The notes: generated from the letters alone by a model not told the origin. A DNA stretch of 64,000 nucleotides from Treponema berlinense (GCF_900167025.1 NZ_FUXC01000001.1:358928-422927), one strand, 5' to 3'. Shown: positions 8,055 to 17,037, counted from the first letter of the stretch. Program-made: numbers and translations.

Positions 8055-9035
8055 ATGGAATTCATTCGCTTTAAAACTGGAAAAGATGATGAAGGAAGAA
8101 GGCTTGACAGGATTGCAAAAAAACTTCTCTCGGAAGAAAACCTTTCGCAGCTTTATAAAGCTCTCAGAAATGGATTGATAAAAGTCAACGAAAAAAAACA
8201 GAAAGGTGAATATAGAATCCAAAAAGGCGACGAAATAAAAATTGCCTCGTTTTTGGCGGAAAATGCAGTTCCTGCAGACAAAAAAAATCAAGAAAAAATC
8301 ACTCCTCTTCCAGAAGAATGGATTGTGATTCGTACTCAGGAGCTTCTTTTTTTGAACAAGCCTTACGATCTTCCTGTTCAAAAGTCAAAAGCCGGCGAAC
8401 GGGCTCTAAATGTTCTGGTTCAGGAAGATTACGATTTTCAAAATATACGGAAAAGTCTTTCGTTTAGGACAGGCCCTTTGCATCGCCTTGACAGAAGAAC
8501 TACAGGACTTATTGCTTTTAGCCAAAATCTTGAAGGAGCACAGGCTTTTTCCAAGGCAATTCAGGAACACAGGATAAAAAAAACTTATCTTGCGATAGTT
8601 GAAGGCGCTCTTGAACAGACAGAAACCTGGACGGAAAAAATCAGCAGAAACGAAAAAGACTTAAATAGTTCAAAATTTCATACAGTCTCTGTGGATTCCG
8701 ATTCAAAAAATTCAAAGGAAAGCAATACAACGGCAATTCCGATTGCGTACGGAAAGTATAAGGGAATTCAGGTTAGTCTCGTAAAATTTATAATTTCGAC
8801 AGGGAGAACTCATCAAATTCGCGCGACAAGCGCTTATCACTCACATCCTCTGCTTGGAGATACAGTTTACGGAGCAAGACAAATTTCAGAAAAGCAAAAT
8901 CTTTTTCTTCATTCCTATTCTTTGGAATTTCAGGAGAATCTATTCAGCCTTCCCAAAAAAATAGTTTGTCCTCCAGGAGAAAATTTTGTTTCAGTTTTAA
9001 AATCCGCCTTGATAAACTTGCCTTGTGAATTATAA
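8055..9035 (+). CDS. RluA-family 23S rRNA pseudouridine synthase
   Basis: A 326-residue protein with an N-terminal S4 RNA-binding domain (about residues 12-70) followed by the RluA catalytic domain. The catalytic Asp is in HRLDRRTTGLIAFSQ at about residue 143. Further family blocks are KTYLAIVEG and STGRTHQIRATSAYHSHPLLGD. Such enzymes convert specific uridines of 23S rRNA (RluC/RluD type) to pseudouridine; which position cannot be told from sequence reading. The ATG at 8055 has no ribosome site, so it may be translated from a leaderless transcript. The stop lies seven bases before the start of the P-loop/Gls24 gene, so the two are probably co-transcribed. Confidence 0.9.
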   Translation: MEFIRFKTGKDDEGRRLDRIAKKLLSEENLSQLYKALRNGLIKVNEKKQKGEYRIQKGDEIKIASFLAENAVPADKKNQEKITPLPEEWIVIRTQELLFLNKPYDLPVQKSKAGERALNVLVQEDYDFQNIRKSLSFRTGPLHRLDRRTTGLIAFSQNLEGAQAFSKAIQEHRIKKTYLAIVEGALEQTETWTEKISRNEKDLNSSKFHTVSVDSDSKNSKESNTTAIPIAYGKYKGIQVSLVKFIISTGRTHQIRATSAYHSHPLLGDTVYGARQISEKQNLFLHSYSLEFQENLFSLPKKIVCPPGENFVSVLKSALINLPCEL

Positions 9036-9042
9036 TATAGGT

Positions 9043-9963
9043 ATGAATATTGGAGAAATTCTTAATTTTAAACAAAAGCCTCTTCAAGTTTTTGCATTTT
9101 TCGGTCCTTCTGGCACTGGAAAAAGTTTTCGCGCAAAGCTTGTCGCTCAAAAATATCATATAAAAGCGATAATTGATGACGGACTTTTGATTTATGAAGA
9201 CAATATTCTTGCCGGTCATTCCGCAAAGCTCGAAAAAAGTTATATGGGAGCAGTTCGCGTTGCTCTTTTTGATGACAAAAAGCACAGGGACAGCGTGGCG
9301 CTTGCAATTCAGCGCAAACAGATAAAAAAAATCCTGCTTCTCGGCACAAGCGAAAAAATGGTCAATAAGATTGCAATGCGCCTTCAGATTCCTCTTCCGG
9401 AAAAATATATAAGAATTGAGGACATTGCGACTCCCCAGCAGATTGAAGAAGCCCGCATAAGCCGGCAGATTGAAGGAAAGCATGTAATTCCTGTCCGCTC
9501 ATACGAAGTAAAAGAAGCTGGAAATTATTCAAGAATTTTTGTTTCAAAAGTAAAGGTAAGCCTTTCAAAAAGAAAATTTTTCCGTCATTTTTTCAAAACC
9601 GAAGAAAAGAAGACTCCGGTCGAAGTAAATGCGAAGCTTTTTGAAAAATCAGTAGTTCGCCCGGCCTTCTCTGTTACTGCGCGAAAAAATATTTCTCAGG
9701 CCCACCTTGCAGGTCTTGCAGGTCTTGCGGTCAGGGAATTTAACAGCTTGATCCGCTTAAAAAGTTTGAATATAAAGGCGGACAAGACTGGATACCGTTT
9801 TTTTGTAACTATAGACGTTCCTTTTGGAGAGCCTCTTACAGAGCTGAGCAAAAATCTAAAAAACTACGTAACTTCGTCAATCGAAAAAAATGCGGGAATT
9901 CTCCTTGAAGATATTTCGATTATTGTAGACCACATTTTGCTTTCGGATTTAAAGACTGCATAA
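9043..9963 (+). CDS. P-loop NTPase fused to an Asp23/Gls24-like domain
   Basis: A 306-residue protein. Residues about 14-30 contain a Walker A motif, FFGPSGTGKSFRAKL, in a small NTPase domain that also has IIDDGLLIY and KKILLLGTSE strands (to about residue 130). The C-terminal 90 residues (ISQAHLAGLAGLAVREF ... FVTIDVPFGEPLTEL ... GILLEDISIIVDHI) resemble the Asp23/Gls24 alkaline-shock fold of Gram-positive bacteria. Between them is a basic linker. The function is unknown; a nucleotide-dependent envelope or stress role is only inference. The start is set at the ATG at 9043; an upstream GTG at 9025 would overlap the RluA gene. A bidirectional terminator follows immediately. Confidence 0.75.
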   Translation: MNIGEILNFKQKPLQVFAFFGPSGTGKSFRAKLVAQKYHIKAIIDDGLLIYEDNILAGHSAKLEKSYMGAVRVALFDDKKHRDSVALAIQRKQIKKILLLGTSEKMVNKIAMRLQIPLPEKYIRIEDIATPQQIEEARISRQIEGKHVIPVRSYEVKEAGNYSRIFVSKVKVSLSKRKFFRHFFKTEEKKTPVEVNAKLFEKSVVRPAFSVTARKNISQAHLAGLAGLAVREFNSLIRLKSLNIKADKTGYRFFVTIDVPFGEPLTELSKNLKNYVTSSIEKNAGILLEDISIIVDHILLSDLKTA

Positions 9964-10011
9964 AAAAACACCTTAAAAACGCAAGCTTTAGCCGTCTTAA
10001 AAGGTGTTTTT
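9964..10011. terminator. Bidirectional intrinsic terminator
   Basis: AAAAACACCTT (9964-9974) pairs with AAGGTGTTTTT (10001-10011), giving an 11-base stem flanked by A and T runs on the two sides. It lies between the convergent P-loop/Gls24 and pcnB genes and can serve both. Confidence 0.85.
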
Positions 10012-10030
10012 GTGTTCTAATTCAATTTTT

Positions 10031-11167
10031 TTATCTTACTTCGGCAGTTTTTTCTTCTGCCGGAAGAAATTTTACGGTTTTTCGGACTTTAAACGCGCTT
10101 TTTGGAATCTTTATTGCGACTCCGAGTGTTTTTAAGGCCAGACGGATTGCGTATTCAAGTTCTGTGCGCTGGGGATTTATTGGAAGAACAAAATTTCTTA
10201 CCTGAGTCCAAGTTTTTAAATAAAGTTCGCCAGTTGCAGTTTTTCCTGAAATTTCTTTTTTCCAGTCTGTAAGCGTATCGACAAAATCAATAATCAGATA
10301 GAACAGTTTTTGTCCGAGCCTTACAGTTTTGTCTTTTTGAACCATTCCGTCCATTTCGGCAAGATGTTTCATATAGCTTTGTTCAAATTTTTTCGACTGA
10401 TACATCATGCTGCTTGCGTTCGGCTGAAGATACATATAAAGGTCTGTCTTAAGGCAGGCTGTTATTATTTCAGAGGAATGTCCGGAATTCAAAATTTTCA
10501 GCATTTCTTCTGTCAGACGGCTTGGACTTACAGGAAGCAAAAGATGCGCGCTTTTTCTGATTTTGTGTTTTAACACAAAGCCCATTTTGCAATTGCAGGT
10601 CGAACTGTATTTTACTGCGCGTAGCATTCTGACAGGGTCTTCTTCAAAAATTCTGTTCAAAGGAATTACAGGTCTTAAAATATGATTTTTTATATCCTGT
10701 ACTCCACCGACATAATCGATAATCTGCTCTTTTGAAGGATCGTAATAAAGGGCGTTTAGAGTAAAGTCGCGGCGCTGGACATCTTCTTCAATCGAACCAA
10801 AGCTGTTTCCTACACTTCCGTCAACTGTCGAGCGGAAAGTTGAGACTTCAAAAATCTTTTCCCCGAAAAAAACATGGACAAGCCTGAATCTTTTTCCAAT
10901 AATCCGGGAATTTCTAAAAAGTTTTTTAATTTTGCTTGGAGTTGCATTTGTAACAATGTCAAAATCTTTTGGAGTTTTTCCAGTAAGCAAATCTCTTACC
11001 GCTCCACCGACAATGTAAGTGTTGAATCCACATTCTTTTAAATGAAAAACAACTCTAAGACAGTCTGCGTCAATTTTGTCTAAAGAAATTTTATGTTCTT
11101 TTTTTGTATAAATAGCGGCGGTTTTGACAGGCCGTCCACGTCCGTCTTTGGAATATCTGTATAACAC
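10031..11167 (-). CDS. pcnB: Poly(A) polymerase (PcnB-type class II nucleotidyltransferase)
   Basis: A 378-residue protein. The nucleotidyltransferase core shows YIVGGAVRDLLTGKTPKDFD with the catalytic acidic pair. SRIIGKRFRLVHVFFG and RRDFTLNALYYDPSKEQIIDY follow, then EEDPVRMLRAVKYS. The RIIGKRFRLVHV and ALYY wording is typical of poly(A) polymerase I rather than CCA-adding enzyme, and no HD domain follows. A separate CCA-type paralogue is at 40065-41474, which supports a split of roles. PcnB adds A tails to RNA 3' ends and promotes decay. The GTG at 11167 is chosen because AGGAG lies just upstream. Confidence 0.85.
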   Translation of the reverse strand: MLYRYSKDGRGRPVKTAAIYTKKEHKISLDKIDADCLRVVFHLKECGFNTYIVGGAVRDLLTGKTPKDFDIVTNATPSKIKKLFRNSRIIGKRFRLVHVFFGEKIFEVSTFRSTVDGSVGNSFGSIEEDVQRRDFTLNALYYDPSKEQIIDYVGGVQDIKNHILRPVIPLNRIFEEDPVRMLRAVKYSSTCNCKMGFVLKHKIRKSAHLLLPVSPSRLTEEMLKILNSGHSSEIITACLKTDLYMYLQPNASSMMYQSKKFEQSYMKHLAEMDGMVQKDKTVRLGQKLFYLIIDFVDTLTDWKKEISGKTATGELYLKTWTQVRNFVLPINPQRTELEYAIRLALKTLGVAIKIPKSAFKVRKTVKFLPAEEKTAEVR

Positions 11168-11187
11168 AATGCTCCTATTCTAACGAA

Positions 11188-11244
11188 TTGATTTATTATG
11201 CTCAATAATGGTAAAATAATAAGAACAGGACTTGTATTGTCCTG
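11188..11244 (+). promoter_or_regulatory. Promoter and hairpin leader of rfbACDB
   Basis: TTGATT (11188-11193) and TAAAAT (11212-11217) are 18 bases apart. The expected leader then contains the perfect inverted repeat CAGGAC-ttgtatt-GTCCTG (11226-11244), upstream of a GGGAG ribosome site and the rfbA ATG at 11272. The hairpin could be an operator or a leader structure; no T run follows it. Confidence 0.5.
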
Positions 11245-11271
11245 AAAATTAAAAACTATGGGAGTTTTTTT

Positions 11272-12147
11272 ATGAAGGGTATAATTCTTGCAGGAGGAAG
11301 CGGAACACGTCTTTATCCGCTTACAAGAGCTGTCAGCAAGCAGATTCTTCCAGTTTATGACAAACCTATGATTTACTATCCTCTTAGCTGTCTTATGCTT
11401 GCAGGAATCCGCGAAGTTTTGATAATTTCAACTCCACGCGATTTACCGGTTTTTAAAGAACTTTTTGGCGATGGAAGCCAGCTCGGAATGAAATTTGAAT
11501 ACGCAGTTCAGGACAAACCGAGAGGTCTTGCAGATGCTTTTATTGTTGGAAAAGAATTCATCGGAAACGACAGCGTTGCTCTAGTTCTCGGCGATAACAT
11601 TTTTTACGGCCAGCGCTTTTCAGAAAGCCTTTCAAATGCCCGCAAACGCGTGGAATCAGAAGGCGGAGCGACAATTTTCGGCTATTTTGTAAAAGATCCG
11701 ACAGCCTACGGAGTTGTTGAATTTGACAAAAACGGAAAAGCCCTCGGTATTGAAGAAAAACCTGCAAATCCGAAGTCAAACTATGCAGTTCCTGGACTTT
11801 ATTTTTATGACAACAGCGTTGTAAAAATTGCGGAAAATGTAAAACCTTCTGCCCGTGGTGAGATCGAAATCACTTCTGTTAATAATGAATATTTGGCTCG
11901 GCAAAAACTCAACGTAGAAATTCTGGGACGCGGTTTTGCCTGGCTTGACACAGGAACATACGAAGGTCTTTCTGAAGCCGGAAATTTCATCGAGACGATT
12001 CAAAAACGTCAGGGAATGTATGTTGCCTGCATAGAAGAAATCTCATTTAACAACGGCTGGATTACAAAAGATGCGCTTCTTGAAATTGCAAAAGGCTTTA
12101 AAACCGATTACGGTGCTTACTTAAAATATATTGCGGAGAATTTCTAA
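11272..12147 (+). CDS. rfbA: Glucose-1-phosphate thymidylyltransferase
   Basis: A 291-residue protein, full length for RfbA/RmlA. The N-terminus [20 protein letters not shown] is the nucleotide-binding signature. [21 protein letters not shown], the ...[17 protein letters not shown] segment and the C-terminal [20 protein letters not shown] complete the family pattern. It makes dTDP-glucose from dTTP and glucose-1-phosphate, the first step to dTDP-L-rhamnose. GGGAG precedes the ATG. Its stop overlaps the rfbC ATG by one base, so it heads the rfbACDB operon. Confidence 0.97.
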   Translation: MKGIILAGGSGTRLYPLTRAVSKQILPVYDKPMIYYPLSCLMLAGIREVLIISTPRDLPVFKELFGDGSQLGMKFEYAVQDKPRGLADAFIVGKEFIGNDSVALVLGDNIFYGQRFSESLSNARKRVESEGGATIFGYFVKDPTAYGVVEFDKNGKALGIEEKPANPKSNYAVPGLYFYDNSVVKIAENVKPSARGEIEITSVNNEYLARQKLNVEILGRGFAWLDTGTYEGLSEAGNFIETIQKRQGMYVACIEEISFNNGWITKDALLEIAKGFKTDYGAYLKYIAENF

Positions 12148-12734
12148 TGGCTTTTGAATTCAATAAATGCCCGATTGAAGGTTTGTGGGAAATTCAGCCA
12201 AAAATTTTTGGAGATGCCCGTGGTTACTTTGCAGAGACATATTCAGAAAAAGACTTTTTTGAAGCCGGTCTTACAATGAAGTTCGTTCAGGACAATCAGA
12301 GCGCTAGCAAAGGAGGAGTTTTGCGCGGACTGCATTTTCAGACAAAACATCCGCAGGGAAAACTCGTTCGTGCTCTCGAAGGAAAGGTTTACGATGTTGC
12401 TGTAGATTTACGAAACGGCTCTCCTACTTTCGGAAAATCTTACGGAGTTGTTCTCGATTCTCAGAAAAACAATATGTTTTACATTCCGGAAGGTTTTGCG
12501 CACGGTTTTTATGTAATTAGCGATTTTGCAGTTTTTACATATAAATGTACTGATTTTTATCATCCGGAAGATGAAGCTGGCCTTATGTGGAACGACAAGT
12601 CTATTAACGTTGACTGGCATTCAATCTGTGGAGATGTAGAGCCTCTTTTGAGCGAAAAAGACACAAAACATCCAGCCTTTGATTTTTCAAAAAAGTATTT
12701 TGATATGAGCGCCCATTGGATTGGAGAAAACTGA
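12147..12734 (+). CDS. rfbC: dTDP-4-dehydrorhamnose 3,5-epimerase
   Basis: A 195-residue cupin-fold epimerase. Family signatures are IFGDARGYFAETYSEKDF, FVQDNQSASKGGVLRGLHFQ (with the catalytic His) and IPEGFAHGFYVISDFAVFTYKCT. It catalyses the third step in dTDP-L-rhamnose synthesis. It overlaps rfbA by one base and ends one base before the rfbD ATG. Confidence 0.97.
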   Translation: MAFEFNKCPIEGLWEIQPKIFGDARGYFAETYSEKDFFEAGLTMKFVQDNQSASKGGVLRGLHFQTKHPQGKLVRALEGKVYDVAVDLRNGSPTFGKSYGVVLDSQKNNMFYIPEGFAHGFYVISDFAVFTYKCTDFYHPEDEAGLMWNDKSINVDWHSICGDVEPLLSEKDTKHPAFDFSKKYFDMSAHWIGEN

Positions 12735-12735
12735 G

Positions 12736-13626
12736 ATGATTTGGGTTCTTGGTTGCAGAGGAATGCTCGGTTCTCAGCTTTGTGAGCTTTTTCAAAAGAA
12801 TAAACTTTCTTACACTGGAACTGGTAGCGAAGTTGATGTTACAGATTTTTCGGAGCTTGAAAATTTTGCGGATAAACTCGAGTCAAGTTCAGGTTCTAAG
12901 ATTGATTTTATCGTAAATTGCTCTGCTTATACGGCCGTTGACAAGGCGGAAGACGAAAAAGAATCTGCTCAAAAAATTAATTCGGCAGGACCTTTTAATT
13001 TGGCGCGAATTGCTGAAAAAAAAGGCGCTGCAATTATTCACATAAGCACAGATTACGTTTTTGACGGAAATGCCATTCAGCCTATTTTAGAGACTGAAAA
13101 AAAATCTCCGGCCAGCGTTTATGGAAAAACAAAAGCCAGTGGCGAGGACAATATAATTTCATCAACTCAAAGATATTATATTCTTCGTACAGCGTGGCTT
13201 TACGGTTTTTACGGAAAGAATTTTGTATACACAATGACAAAAGCTATGAACAGCAGGGAAAGTGTCAAGGTTGTTTGCGACCAAAAAGGAACGCCGACAA
13301 ACTGTTCGACTTTAGCTCAGGTTATTTTTGAAATTTGCAGCAAAAAAACAGTTCCATATGGAATTTACAACGTGACCGACGCCGGCCAGACCACCTGGTT
13401 TGATTTTTGCAGGGAAATCTATTCTCTTGGAACAAAATACGGACGAATTTCAAATAACTGCGCAATCAACAGCTGCACGACAGACGAATATCCTGTAAAA
13501 GCAAAGCGTCCTGCTTACAGCGTGCTTGATACTTCAAAAATCCAGTCAGCTTTGAACATAAAACTTCCAGATTGGAAACTTTCTCTCGAAGATTTTATAA
13601 AAGATGAAAGGTTTAGTGTAAAATAG
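12736..13626 (+). CDS. rfbD: dTDP-4-dehydrorhamnose reductase
   Basis: A 296-residue short-chain dehydrogenase of the RmlD family. It shows WVLGCRGMLGSQL (NAD(P)-binding), the VNCSAYTAVDKAEDE block, HISTDYVFDG and the YGKTKASGE catalytic Tyr/Lys. It reduces the 4-keto sugar to dTDP-L-rhamnose. The ATG at 12736 is preferred, with GGAG 8 bases upstream, over a TTG at 12721. Downstream, the operon is interrupted by repeat copy B before rfbB. Confidence 0.95.
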   Translation: MIWVLGCRGMLGSQLCELFQKNKLSYTGTGSEVDVTDFSELENFADKLESSSGSKIDFIVNCSAYTAVDKAEDEKESAQKINSAGPFNLARIAEKKGAAIIHISTDYVFDGNAIQPILETEKKSPASVYGKTKASGEDNIISSTQRYYILRTAWLYGFYGKNFVYTMTKAMNSRESVKVVCDQKGTPTNCSTLAQVIFEICSKKTVPYGIYNVTDAGQTTWFDFCREIYSLGTKYGRISNNCAINSCTTDEYPVKAKRPAYSVLDTSKIQSALNIKLPDWKLSLEDFIKDERFSVK

Positions 13627-13660
13627 TCAATTTTTTTTATTTTATGCTTTTTATTATGCA

Positions 13661-13763
13661 AAAGTTTGCGTCGCAAACTTTCTTATCATCGGTTGTTTCT
13701 CACTTCGTTGCGAAACAACTTAAAAAGTCAATCCTAAAACTGAAGTTTTAATCTTGACTTTTT
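13661..13763 (-). repeat. Triple-hairpin interspersed repeat, copy B
   Basis: This is the same element as at 1832-1932, in reverse orientation. AAAGTTTGC-gtc-GCAAACTTT (hairpin 3) comes first, then GTTGTTTC...GAAACAAC (hairpin 2) and then the AAAAAGTCAA...TTGACTTTTT hairpin 1. The element fills the 150-base gap between rfbD and rfbB and ends just before the GGAG ribosome site of rfbB. Orientation is given relative to copy A. Confidence 0.85.
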
Positions 13764-13776
13764 ATTGGAGAAAAAT

Positions 13777-14913
13777 ATGAGAAAACTTAAGAATGTGCTT
13801 GTTACAGGCGGAGCCGGCTTTATCGGTTCAAACTTTATTCATTATCTTTTTGGAAAATCAACAAGCGGCGAGAAAGCCTTTGAAGATGCAAATTTTTCAG
13901 GAAGAATAATCAACGTTGACTGCCTTACTTACGCAGGAAACGGAGAAACACTAGAAGACATTGACAAAACTTTTGGTTCAGGCGAGAAAGACCCTTCAAA
14001 ACGCCGTTATTTTTTTGAAAAAGTAAACATCTGCGATAGAAGTGAAATCGAAAGAATCTTTAAGCAGTATGATATAGATACAGTCGTTCATTTTGCGGCA
14101 GAAAGCCATGTAGACCGCTCGATTTTGGGACCTGAAACTTTTATCAAGACAAACATCTTCGGTACTTATACACTTTTGGACGTTGCCCGCAATTACTGGG
14201 GAGTAAGCCTCGACAATCCTCGTGACGATGTTTTGTTCCACCATATTTCTACTGATGAAGTTTACGGTTCTTTGGGTCCTACTGGATATTTTACTGAAAC
14301 TACAGCCTATGATCCTCGTTCACCTTATTCTTCAAGCAAAGCTTCCAGCGACCATCTTGTAATGGCATATTATCACACTTACGGGCTTCCAATTACTCTT
14401 TCAAACTGTACAAACAATTACGGTCCGTATCAGTTCCCGGAAAAACTTATTCCTTTGATGATTTTAAATATGCAGGAAAAGAAAAATCTTCCTGTTTATG
14501 GCGAAGGAAAAAACATCCGCGACTGGATTTATGTTGAAGATCACAACCGCGCAGTTTGGCTCATTTTAAATAACGGAAAAACAGGCGAAAAATACAATAT
14601 CGGCGGCGAAAATGAATGGCAGAATATTACGCTTCTCGACAAACTTATCGAGCTTACCGCTAAAGAAACCGGCATGAACGAATCTGACATAAAAAGCACA
14701 ATTACTCACGTAAAAGACAGACCTGGACATGACCAGCGTTATGCAATCGATTGTACAAAAATTAAAACCGAACTTGGTTGGGAAAGAAAAATGTCTTTTG
14801 AACAGGGACTTTTGCTGACTGTAAAATGGAATTTGAACAATAAAGACTGGATTAACCATATTCTGTCAGGAGAATATCTTAACTGGGTAGAAAAAAACTA
14901 TTCAAAAAGATAA
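13777..14913 (+). CDS. rfbB: dTDP-glucose 4,6-dehydratase
   Basis: A 378-residue extended short-chain dehydrogenase. NVLVTGGAGFIGSNFIHYLF binds NAD. HFAAESHVDRSI, HISTDEVYGSLG and PYSSSKASSDHLV (catalytic Tyr/Lys) follow, then NCTNNYGPYQFPEKLIPLMI. It makes dTDP-4-keto-6-deoxyglucose, the second step of the rhamnose route. The ATG at 13777 has GGAG upstream; the TTG at 13765 is less likely. Placing rfbB last and behind a repeat element is unusual compared with tightly packed rfb operons. Confidence 0.97.
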   Translation: MRKLKNVLVTGGAGFIGSNFIHYLFGKSTSGEKAFEDANFSGRIINVDCLTYAGNGETLEDIDKTFGSGEKDPSKRRYFFEKVNICDRSEIERIFKQYDIDTVVHFAAESHVDRSILGPETFIKTNIFGTYTLLDVARNYWGVSLDNPRDDVLFHHISTDEVYGSLGPTGYFTETTAYDPRSPYSSSKASSDHLVMAYYHTYGLPITLSNCTNNYGPYQFPEKLIPLMILNMQEKKNLPVYGEGKNIRDWIYVEDHNRAVWLILNNGKTGEKYNIGGENEWQNITLLDKLIELTAKETGMNESDIKSTITHVKDRPGHDQRYAIDCTKIKTELGWERKMSFEQGLLLTVKWNLNNKDWINHILSGEYLNWVEKNYSKR

Positions 14914-14926
14914 ATCAGAATAAAAC

Positions 14927-14969
14927 AAAAGGCTGTCTTTAGAAAAACTTCATAAAGACAGCCTTTTTT
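14927..14969. terminator. Bidirectional terminator between rfbB and purC
   Basis: AAAAGGCTGTCTTTA (14927-14941) pairs with TAAAGACAGCCTTTT (14953-14967), a 15-base stem with an 11-base loop. It is followed by T residues on the plus strand and has A/T runs for use by the convergent purC. Confidence 0.9.
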
Positions 14970-14993
14970 ATTCTTTAATCTGATTTGAAAAAA

Positions 14994-15860
14994 TTACAGG
15001 TCTTTTCCAGTGATTTTTTTTACACATTCGTGATAGAGCTTTGAAGTTTCTGCAACAACTTCTGCTGGAACGCTTTTAATCGTCGGATCACCGGCAAGGT
15101 TGTTTTCTTTGAGCCAGTCGCGGATAAACTGCTTGTCATAGCTTGCAGGACTTGTTCCTACCTTGTAGGTTTCTGCATTCCAGAAGCGGCTTGAATCTGG
15201 AGTCAAAACTTCATCGCCAAGAACAAGCTCGCCGTTCTCGTCAAGACCGAATTCAAATTTTGTGTCTGCAATGATGATTCCGTTTTTGAGCGCATGTTCA
15301 TAACATTTCTTGTAAATTGCAAGAGCTGTTTTTTCGATTTTGCTTCCAAGGTCTTTTCCAGGGAATTTTTCATCGAGATCTTTTTTCATATAATCGATTG
15401 TCACGTTAATATCGTGACCTTCGGCAGCCTTTGTTGATGGAGTTACAATTGGCTCGTCAAGTTTTTCTGCCTGTTTGTACTCTTTGTCAAAACTGTGACC
15501 GAGGAAAGGTTCGCCCTTTTTGTATGCCTCGTACATAGAACCGAACATATAACCGCGGACAATTACCTCGTAAGGAATCATCTTGAGTTTTTTTACGAGG
15601 ATTGTGCGTCCTTCAAATTCCGGGCTGCTGAATTCTTCCGGCATATCCTTTAAATCTGAAGAAATCATATGGTTTTTTACAATATCTTTTGTAAAGTCAA
15701 ACCAAAAGTTTGAAAGAGCATTTAATACCTTGCCCTTGTCTGTAATCATTGTAGGAAGAATTACATCAAATGCTGAAATTCTGTCCGTTGTAACGATAAC
15801 CATGCGGCCGTCTTCAAGATCGTAAACTTCACGAACTTTTCCACTGATAATTTTTTTCAT
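14994..15860 (-). CDS. purC: SAICAR synthase
   Basis: A 288-residue protein of the PurC family. It begins with ISGKVREVYDLEDGRMVIVT and contains TDRISAFDVILP, EVIVRGYMFGSMYEAYKKG and IIADTKFEFGLDENGELVLG followed by DEVLTPDSSRFW. It joins aspartate to CAIR in purine synthesis, using ATP. It stands alone on the minus strand, 60 bases downstream of manC, and ends at the shared terminator with rfbB. Confidence 0.96.
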   Translation of the reverse strand: MKKIISGKVREVYDLEDGRMVIVTTDRISAFDVILPTMITDKGKVLNALSNFWFDFTKDIVKNHMISSDLKDMPEEFSSPEFEGRTILVKKLKMIPYEVIVRGYMFGSMYEAYKKGEPFLGHSFDKEYKQAEKLDEPIVTPSTKAAEGHDINVTIDYMKKDLDEKFPGKDLGSKIEKTALAIYKKCYEHALKNGIIIADTKFEFGLDENGELVLGDEVLTPDSSRFWNAETYKVGTSPASYDKQFIRDWLKENNLAGDPTIKSVPAEVVAETSKLYHECVKKITGKDL

Positions 15861-15920
15861 ATCTTACCTCATTTTATATGAATAAATATTTTCTAAAATT
15901 GAATCGCTGTTTTTGCGCAG

Positions 15921-17024
15921 CTACTGCTCAATTGCCTTTACGGCTGAGCGGACAAGTGAACTTTCGCCTTTTTTCATGACGAGAAGCTTTCCGTTTTTTG
16001 CAACGACAATCAAGTCCTTGACTCCGCATAAACTTACAGGAATATCGGAATAAACAAAATTGTTTTCACATTCAACCTGAACGACTTTGTTGTTCATCGG
16101 ATTTGTGCAAAGTTCGCTGAAAGTGTCCCAGCTGCCCACATCTGTCCACTTGAATGTAGCCTTTACGACAGCTGCATTCTCGGATTTTTCGGCAATAGCC
16201 TTGTCAACGGCAATCGACGGGACGTCTTGATAAGTGATTTCCATTTCCGGCCAGCTTTTTATTACATAAACGCCATTAACCTGCTTTAGAGAAGGTTTTT
16301 TGCCTTTTGTAACGGCTTCAAAGGCATTGCTTACCTTTGGAGTGCACGAAAGCATTTCGTTCAGGAACATTTTTCCTTCAAAGGCAAACATTCCCGAATT
16401 CCAGAAATAATTGCCCGACTCAAAATATTCCTTTGCGGTTTTTTCGTCCGGTTTCTCTTTAAAATTTTCGATTTTAAAAGTGTGGTTTTCGCCAGTTAAG
16501 TCTTTTCCGGCCTTTATGTAGCCGTAACCTGTCGCTGCCTGTGTTGGCGCGATTGCAAAGCAGACAAATTTGCCGTTTTCTGCCGCATTGGCCGCATTTT
16601 TACAGTCTTTTGCAAATTGGTCGACTGGACTGATTACGTGATCGCTTGTAAGCACAAGAAAAGTATGGGAAGAATCCGGTTCAAGCTTGTTGATTAAATT
16701 TACTCCGAGCATGATTGCCGCTGAAGTGTGCTTTGGCGCAGGTTCTGCCAGGACTATTGATTCTGCAAGAAGTTTTCTTGCGTCCGCTTCTTCTGAACGT
16801 TCTGCCAGTTTTTTTATCTGCAGAGTACATTCATTTTCAATATCTTTCCTGGTAACGACTACGATTTTTCCGGAAATTTTTAATGCGAGCGCGCGGATTA
16901 AACTTTCCTGCAAAAAAGAAATATTGTCGTTTAAGGCCATAAACTGTTTTGGATGAGTCGGACTAGAAGCCGGCCACAAACGTTCTCCAAAACCACCGGC
17001 CATGATAATAACATCTGTAATCAT
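15921..17024 (-). CDS. manC: Mannose-1-phosphate guanylyltransferase
   Basis: A 367-residue nucleotidyltransferase. IIMAGGFGERLWPASSPTHP followed by KQF is the GDP-mannose pyrophosphorylase signature. LVLTSDHVI, GYGYIKAG, FKEKPDEKTA and the C-terminal WTDVGSWDTF are all present. The length fits the single-domain form without the fused isomerase. It makes GDP-mannose for surface glycans. It follows rpiB by 13 bases and probably shares its transcript. Confidence 0.93.
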   Translation of the reverse strand: MITDVIIMAGGFGERLWPASSPTHPKQFMALNDNISFLQESLIRALALKISGKIVVVTRKDIENECTLQIKKLAERSEEADARKLLAESIVLAEPAPKHTSAAIMLGVNLINKLEPDSSHTFLVLTSDHVISPVDQFAKDCKNAANAAENGKFVCFAIAPTQAATGYGYIKAGKDLTGENHTFKIENFKEKPDEKTAKEYFESGNYFWNSGMFAFEGKMFLNEMLSCTPKVSNAFEAVTKGKKPSLKQVNGVYVIKSWPEMEITYQDVPSIAVDKAIAEKSENAAVVKATFKWTDVGSWDTFSELCTNPMNNKVVQVECENNFVYSDIPVSLCGVKDLIVVAKNGKLLVMKKGESSLVRSAVKAIEQ

Positions 17025-17037
17025 TTTTTAGCCTTTA

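Noticed and set aside
12604..12795. Minus-strand ORFs within the rfb genes
   Set aside because: All lie inside well-supported rfb coding frames and have no recognisable product.
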